A DNA stretch of 64,000 nucleotides from the NCBI GenBank assembly GCA_016630905.1, contig WBMQ01000001.1, positions 3,038,001 through 3,102,000 on the forward strand, given 5' to 3'. Shown piece by piece: positions 59,185-64,000 of this stretch (within the stretch, counting starts at the first letter, position 1; each line of letters begins with the position of its first letter). Source of the stretch: Capillidium heterosporum (taxonomy: Eukaryota > Entomophthoromycota > Entomophthoromycetes > Entomophthorales > Capillidiaceae). A program made the position numbers and the translations under genes. The notes below the pieces were generated by a model. The model saw only the letters and a list, made by a program, of their open reading frames with translations. It was not told the origin of the DNA and made no database searches.

Positions 59185-60098
59185 TAATTTGGTATAATAA
59201 ATAGATTAGTTTTGGAATATATATATATTTCGACACCATTTTTACTTTACTGGAATATCATATTCAGACCATGAGGCTATGTATATGCTTAAAAAGTCAA
59301 GTATGTATATCAAACCATATTAGCATAAATAGTAGCTATTAAAAACAATTTGTAAGTCTAAGGGCTTTTAATCCAAGGATATTACGAAACTCGTTCACTT
59401 TTGAGCTTCTGGTTGACTTTTGATAATCCTAAGCTTTTCAATGTTTTGATGCAAGATAACTAGGCTCGAAGACTACAATTAAAATAGTCAGAAATATACA
59501 ACAGAAACAAAAATCAAGACTATTGATATATAGGCAGGATACCTACCCAATCACCGAGTTGGCATTGAATTTGAGTTTTCGTATATCACCTACGAACTTG
59601 AAGTCTGCACTTTAAGCCTAGACTTGTTCTCATTGATGTTTTTAGCCAGCATACCATAGGTATAAATAATCAGTTGTTGAAAATGTGCTTTTTATGCTGG
59701 ATCAGTTCGAGCTTGAGGCTGTTTTTATCATGATGTGTAAATATTCACTCTTTAAATTTCTTTGAAGCCTTGTTGAAAATTCCTGATAACAAGCCAATCT
59801 GGTCCTGGTTTTCGCTGCCAAAGAAAGTTGAATAAAAGCATACTTTTAGAGGCATATACTTATCGTTTTGAGGCTGCTTGTACTCTTGCTTGAGAGTAAC
59901 AAATTAATATTGTTTCTGTTTGAAATTCTAATAATTCAAGTCGACTTTTGTCTTGGTTTGTGAAAGCTGGCTCCATTTCTTATAAGCTGTACAGCTGCAT
60001 TTTATGTATAGCTTCTTTGATTTTTGTTAGTATATATTTCTTTTTATATTTAAACCTATATGAATCCCCTTTTTGAATTATCCACTATTATCAAAGGG
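59185..60098. other. AT-rich spacer
   Basis: About 900 bases downstream of MTG2 with no supported gene. Confidence 0.55.
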
Positions 60099-60468
60099 TT
60101 AGTAATCATAGAATAAGTGGAGGTTGGATACTGAGTTGCCATAGATGACATGCATAGCCTCTTGAGTAATCTATTGATTATTTTCTTTATATTGACTAAA
60201 AAGGATTTAGTGCTCTTTCCAAGTTGTTTTAATTGATTTTGACAAAAATTACCATCTCTCTTTCATGTTGAATAAATGAAAGGATCTGGTTAGGAGTTGT
60301 TGGTTGGTAGTCTTTATAGGATATAGTGGATGTTGTGGAGTTCACTAGATAGAGTATTTTGTTGTCCTTAATCTGTGAGCTCATGATACTGTTGCTTTGA
60401 ATCTGGATGCTCAAGGTTGAATTAGTTTTGTTGATAAACTCAGTTTCCAGCAACTCTTTCGTCAGCAT
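60099..60468 (-). CDS. Small uncharacterised protein, 2 exons
   Basis: Exon 1 is 60468-60253. A GT-AG intron (60252-60171, about 82 nt, longer than most here) leads to exon 2 at 60170-60099. The product is 95 aa: MLTKELLETEFINKTNSTL at the start and SNLHLFYDY at the end. It has no signal peptide or membrane helix and is rich in Ser, Thr, Asn and Ile. I do not recognise a domain. The junction keeps the frame and the second exon reads protein-like, but the evidence is thin. It is divergent from the ABZ2-type gene (198 bases between ATGs), which fits a real promoter region. It could also be a chance frame. Confidence 0.45.
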
Positions 60469-60666
60469 TTCTTACCTTTCTTAGATCAAGCAATAAATTA
60501 GGTAGCTTTTGAGCAGCAAATATAATAAATCCATTGTATAAATGTGGTATTTGAACAAAGACTACATCTTTAGAGCATCAAGCTAAACTTCAAGCCAGAT
60601 CCCCATCAGCTACCTATTTAAAACGCTCATCCAACCCAACCTATCCCCATCCCAAACTCTACAACC

Positions 60667-61504
60667 ATGAAACCCGACCTTCAACCTACCAACTTTCACC
60701 TAATAGAAACCATGCTCTACCAACCAAATATAGGAATTCCTTTAATAAGCTATCACTTGCGTCGTTTAACTCTCGGCTTCCACCACTTTAGCTTTATTGA
60801 GAAGCCAAGTAAAGATTTACTATTACAAGCTATCGAAGCTGAACTAAAGACCCACTTCAACAAAAAAGGAGCTATTGATAACAATAAACTGAAAGTCCGG
60901 CTAACTGTAGATAGAAATTCAACTTTAAGTATAGCTATATCCATTTTACCTTCATTACCTAAACGGTATACAGCAAAGTTGGATGTGCAGCCAACTATTA
61001 TTAAAGACTTGGATATCTCCAATTTTAAAACTAGTTGTAGGGACCATTATTTGCAAGCTAAAGAACGTAAATTTAATATATTTTTATTCCAAAGTTTCAA
61101 TTATAACTTATTGCTGTCCTTAGGCATCGGTAATGAAGTGAACGACGTCCTCCTCTTTGATACCCAAAATCAACTAATCGAAACTACAATCTCCAATTTA
61201 TTAATCGAAACTTTAGACAAAGAAGGAGGCATTGTTTTATTAACCCCAGCTTTAAGACCAGGTTTTTTATCTTTGATATTCGCATTAATTTTTATGTTGG
61301 TTAGGTATGGTAGCTGGGACATATCGGCAAAGTTTGTTGGACCAAGGTTTGATAGTTGAAGGCGACATAAGTGTAGAGAAGTTGACTGAAGCCGTCAAAG
61401 TAACTTTTTATTTCGGATATTGACTCAATCTCTTATAGTCGGGACATAAAGTTTATGGTATAAATGCTTTACGAGGAAAGTTTGCAATAGATGTTCTACT
61501 ATAA
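60667..61504 (+). CDS. ABZ2: 4-amino-4-deoxychorismate lyase (ABZ2), 3 exons
   Basis: Exons 60667-61261, 61305-61399 and 61439-61504 give 251 aa. This is a fold-type IV PLP enzyme (branched-chain aminotransferase-like) that converts aminodeoxychorismate to 4-aminobenzoate and pyruvate for folate synthesis. FHLIETMLYQPNIGIPLISY and HLRRL begin the fold. CRDHYLQAKER carries a candidate PLP Lys region. NDVLLFDTQNQLIETTISNLLIE is the class IV signature, and LRPGMVAGTYRQSLLDQG spans intron 1. The C-terminus GHKVYGINALRGKFAIDVLL completes the fold after intron 2. Without splicing the frame runs into an artificial hydrophobic tail. Length is a little shorter than yeast Abz2 (about 370). Confidence 0.85.
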
Positions 61505-61615
61505 ACAATAAAACTAATGGTATATATAGCTTTTTATACGCAAGCTTCGTTAATTTAAAACCATAAAATATAAACTTGAAAGGCATAATATAAATTTTAT
61601 CTCAAATAAAGAAAC

Positions 61616-64000
61616 TTAACGGTAAACATCTTCCCTATCGACATCAACTTCCTTGGCGTTGCCAGACTGTTCACTCTGGGCAAAGTTCAAGAAATGGGTA
61701 GGACGGTGTACCTCGTCGTAGAAGTTGAGGGGACGCTCCAAGGCGAGGTTGAACTTCATGTCGGCTGAATGCTCGGATGATATGAAAGAGTAGTTCCACT
61801 TCTTGTCTTGAGGTACCAAGAAGAATCCTAGGAAACGGTCGGTAAGTAACATCTGGATCCGTTCGTAGTGGCTGGGCAGATAGCCGGGCGGGTTAGTCGA
61901 CGTTAGATCACGGTTGGTACGACCCCATTCGGCACCACTGGGAGTCAGCTTGTAGGCGGTCAGCGAGCAGGAACCGGGTGTAAAGGCACAGGTGATCACA
62001 ACACAGCGCTCGACATCCCATCCAGGGTTGGCTAGCATGCGGGCGTGTTTCGTCACGTCTTGGGGGCTGAGGTGAGCCAATTCGTTAGGTAGCGTGTGCA
62101 ACCAGCCTAAAGGCTCCAAACCTTCCAACTGCTCGTGCTCTGGTACCAGGTTGGGTAGATTGACAGTCTGGTGGTTACCCCACTGAGGGACCATGATGAT
62201 GGATCGGATCTCCTTGATCTGGGGCTTGTCAGGAGGTGAAACGCCGTAGATATACCCAGCAACTTGTGTACGTAGGTCGGATACTGTGATGAACCGTTTC
62301 AACAAGTTCTTGGGTAGGATGTAAGTGAACCCGTCGTCTTTGAGCTCGTCACTTGCGACATAGATGTGTTGGGTACGCAAATGGAGATTGGTAGAAGCGA
62401 TAGCTCTTACACGCCAGTCGGTCTTGGAAGCAAAGGTCTGCGTCTCGTAATTGGAGGTGGTAGTTACAATCATCTCATCACCGTGGACGTTCCTAGTCAA
62501 GGTAGTGGTTGCAGTAAGCTGGGTGGCCTCTTTGTTCTGCTTCTCAATCTCAGCAATCTGCTGACGCTGCAACGATGGTGCCGAAATCTCCATACCTAAG
62601 ATGATATCTCGGATCTCAGACTGGGTAAGAGAAGCTACGTTGACGTTGTTTTTCTTGCCGTAGTCACCTAAGATGAGGTCCTTCAATGAAACTTCGACCT
62701 TGATCCAGGCTTCGTCAGTTAGAGTAGGCCAGATGTGGTGGGGTTCAGTCAAAGTCAGCTTGTCGGGTCGGAGTAGCACCTTGGTCTTCTCATTGTTGAT
62801 GTGTAAGGCTCTCAAGATCAGGATCAATCTAAAGAAGGCGGTGTAGGACGAAATGGATTTCAACCAGTCATCAAACAAATTGAAGAGGACCATCTGAGGC
62901 TCGACGGCCTTCAGAATCAGATCACCGAACTTTTCGATCTTAAGGCAGGCCTGGAACGGAAGCTGGAGCTCAGAACCTTTGATAACGATGTTGGGGAAAT
63001 CCAGACAGTGGACTTCAAGGGGATCCAACATACCTTTTCTGGTGACGATGAGCTGCTTAGGCTGCTCTTCAACTGGAAGCGATCGAATTAAAGCGGCGAC
63101 TTCTTCAGCGGTCTTCCACTTGGCCAACTGACCTAGACGTTTTTGCCCGGCCCAAACCGACGTGTGGATGATCTTCAAGAACAGTTGACCAGTTCGGGGG
63201 TTGAAAATGAAAATGGCACCGTTGATGGGCTTCGTAGTCAAGTTCCCTTCAAAAGTCTTGTGGATAGTGACACGGTAGACGTTGGTGTCGTCGATGAACC
63301 AAATGATCTGGTTACTAAACAGCTCACCGTAGTTGGCGCTGTTTAGGTAAGGCTCGGTAGGTTCGGAAGAGTACAGCTGAACACCCTTGCGGATACGTTC
63401 ACGTAAGACGTACAATGCTGGATTGGCCTTCATGATCTTAGCCATAGCCTGCTGGGCTAGAGGCTTGAGACCAGGGAACCAGTTACCGTAGGCCGAGTAC
63501 AAGTTGTAAGCCAGGTCGACACCAATCATGACACCAGTGGGCGAAGGATATATACTCATGTTGTCGGTTGTGTAGTCCAAGAATTTAGCTCGGGTGTAAC
63601 GCTCGACGTCGTGGGAGTCAAAGTCACCCCATCTTAACTGGATGTCGACCCAAAACTTGGCGGTCGTATCACCTTCCATCGAATCTCTAGTGTCGGTAAG
63701 TAAACTAGGTCTGGAGACCGACCATTTGTGGGTCGAGAACAGCAAAATATCGGCGCAGGAGCTGGACATCTTGTATGACTTACGTGGATGGATAGTTTCC
63801 TTCTGAACCGAGTCGACCTGTAGCGCTTCCGACTCCTGATCGAACACCTGTACCAGATCCATGACCAATGCTTCGTGGATCTTCTGCCACAAATGGGCAC
63901 GGAAGATCTGGATGAGAGAGATCTTCAACGTAGGGATCTTACCGTGCATGAAAATACCAGTCAAATCTAACTGCACCTGGAAACCGACGTAAACGTTGGA
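61616..64000 (-). CDS. PRP8: PRP8, U5 snRNP core splicing factor (C-terminal part, runs off the window)
   Basis: The frame stays open to the window edge, so only the last 794 or so codons (of about 2,300-2,400 in the family) are here. From the edge: the linker/endonuclease-like region ([33 protein letters not shown]); the RNase H-like domain ([52 protein letters not shown]); and the Jab1/MPN domain ([31 protein letters not shown]). The last residues DREDVYR match the family tail that contacts Brr2. Prp8 scaffolds the spliceosome's catalytic RNA. No intron interrupts these 2.4 kb, in contrast with VPS16 or UGGT, and no frame break is seen. The methionine at 63976 in a naive translation is not a start. 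Confidence 0.97.
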   Translation of the reverse strand, partial: SNVYVGFQVQLDLTGIFMHGKIPTLKISLIQIFRAHLWQKIHEALVMDLVQVFDQESEALQVDSVQKETIHPRKSYKMSSSCADILLFSTHKWSVSRPSLLTDTRDSMEGDTTAKFWVDIQLRWGDFDSHDVERYTRAKFLDYTTDNMSIYPSPTGVMIGVDLAYNLYSAYGNWFPGLKPLAQQAMAKIMKANPALYVLRERIRKGVQLYSSEPTEPYLNSANYGELFSNQIIWFIDDTNVYRVTIHKTFEGNLTTKPINGAIFIFNPRTGQLFLKIIHTSVWAGQKRLGQLAKWKTAEEVAALIRSLPVEEQPKQLIVTRKGMLDPLEVHCLDFPNIVIKGSELQLPFQACLKIEKFGDLILKAVEPQMVLFNLFDDWLKSISSYTAFFRLILILRALHINNEKTKVLLRPDKLTLTEPHHIWPTLTDEAWIKVEVSLKDLILGDYGKKNNVNVASLTQSEIRDIILGMEISAPSLQRQQIAEIEKQNKEATQLTATTTLTRNVHGDEMIVTTTSNYETQTFASKTDWRVRAIASTNLHLRTQHIYVASDELKDDGFTYILPKNLLKRFITVSDLRTQVAGYIYGVSPPDKPQIKEIRSIIMVPQWGNHQTVNLPNLVPEHEQLEGLEPLGWLHTLPNELAHLSPQDVTKHARMLANPGWDVERCVVITCAFTPGSCSLTAYKLTPSGAEWGRTNRDLTSTNPPGYLPSHYERIQMLLTDRFLGFFLVPQDKKWNYSFISSEHSADMKFNLALERPLNFYDEVHRPTHFLNFAQSEQSGNAKEVDVDREDVYR

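Noticed and set aside
61262-61365. Hydrophobic C-terminal tail of the unspliced ABZ2 frame
   Set aside because: It is intron sequence. Splicing 61262-61304 restores the family's conserved MVAGTYRQ segment.
1-64000. CRISPR arrays, bacterial-type operons, rRNA, LTR retrotransposons or a complete transposase gene
   Set aside because: No regularly spaced repeats, no Shine-Dalgarno-type gene packing, and no integrase, reverse-transcriptase or transposase motifs were seen. The gene structures are eukaryotic.

Overview
The window is nuclear DNA of a fungus. Fungal-type genes include a HAL/NPR1-type kinase, a decayed GH72 glucanosyltransferase, sugar-porter transporters, Orp1-type peroxidases, an ABZ2-type lyase and a Ca3427-like protein. 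Coding DNA is close to half GC, while the long spacers are very AT-rich. Single-copy housekeeping genes are cut by many introns of about 36-60 nt (GT donors, CTAAC/CTAAT-like branch points, TTTAG/ATAG acceptors). I could place 63 introns by hand. Ribosomal protein eL28 and an SRA protein argue against Saccharomyces-like yeasts. The exact lineage cannot be settled from this window.

Layout. 2.1-3.1 kb: an eight-exon zinc-knuckle/RS splicing-type protein. 3.9-12.2 kb: three related hexose transporters, two of them with frame breaks. 13.5-14.5 kb: a HAL/NPR1-type kinase. 17.4-20.2 kb: tandem glutathione-peroxidase-type genes with identical intron positions. 21.7-23.0 kb: a small RRM protein divergent from prefoldin subunit 3. 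24.7-30.6 kb: a giant inverted duplication carrying two identical secreted L-amino-acid oxidase genes. 32.5-38.5 kb: ATP synthase subunit f, a Myb/SANT-like protein and VPS16 (16 exons). 38.6-43.6 kb: ER UDP-glucose:glycoprotein glucosyltransferase (15 exons, KDEL tail). 44.3-48.9 kb: eL28, a paraoxonase-like protein, a hairpin repeat and an intronless SRA-only protein. 49.1-52.0 kb: two decayed genes (GH72/GAS and an ELO elongase). 53.3-54.5 kb: a Ca3427-like protein with a 14-nt microexon. 56.8-64 kb: ubiquitin C-terminal hydrolase, mitochondrial Obg GTPase, a small novel gene, aminodeoxychorismate lyase and the C-terminal part of PRP8.

Functional links are loose, as usual in eukaryotes. 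PRP8 and the RS protein belong to the splicing machinery that the intron-dense genes need. VPS16 and UGGT serve the secretory and vacuolar system. The transporters, peroxidases and oxidases are duplicated, environment-facing genes.

Most interesting: (1) the LAAO palindrome, whose arms are identical while its core has diverged; (2) the GH72 pseudogene, which keeps one reading frame over about 690 bases yet carries eight stops explicable by C-to-T or G-to-A changes, a RIP-like signature, about 0.6 kb from an SRA methyl-cytosine-reader gene; (3) single-base breaks beside short homopolymers in otherwise good genes, which may be sequence errors, so pseudogene calls need care.
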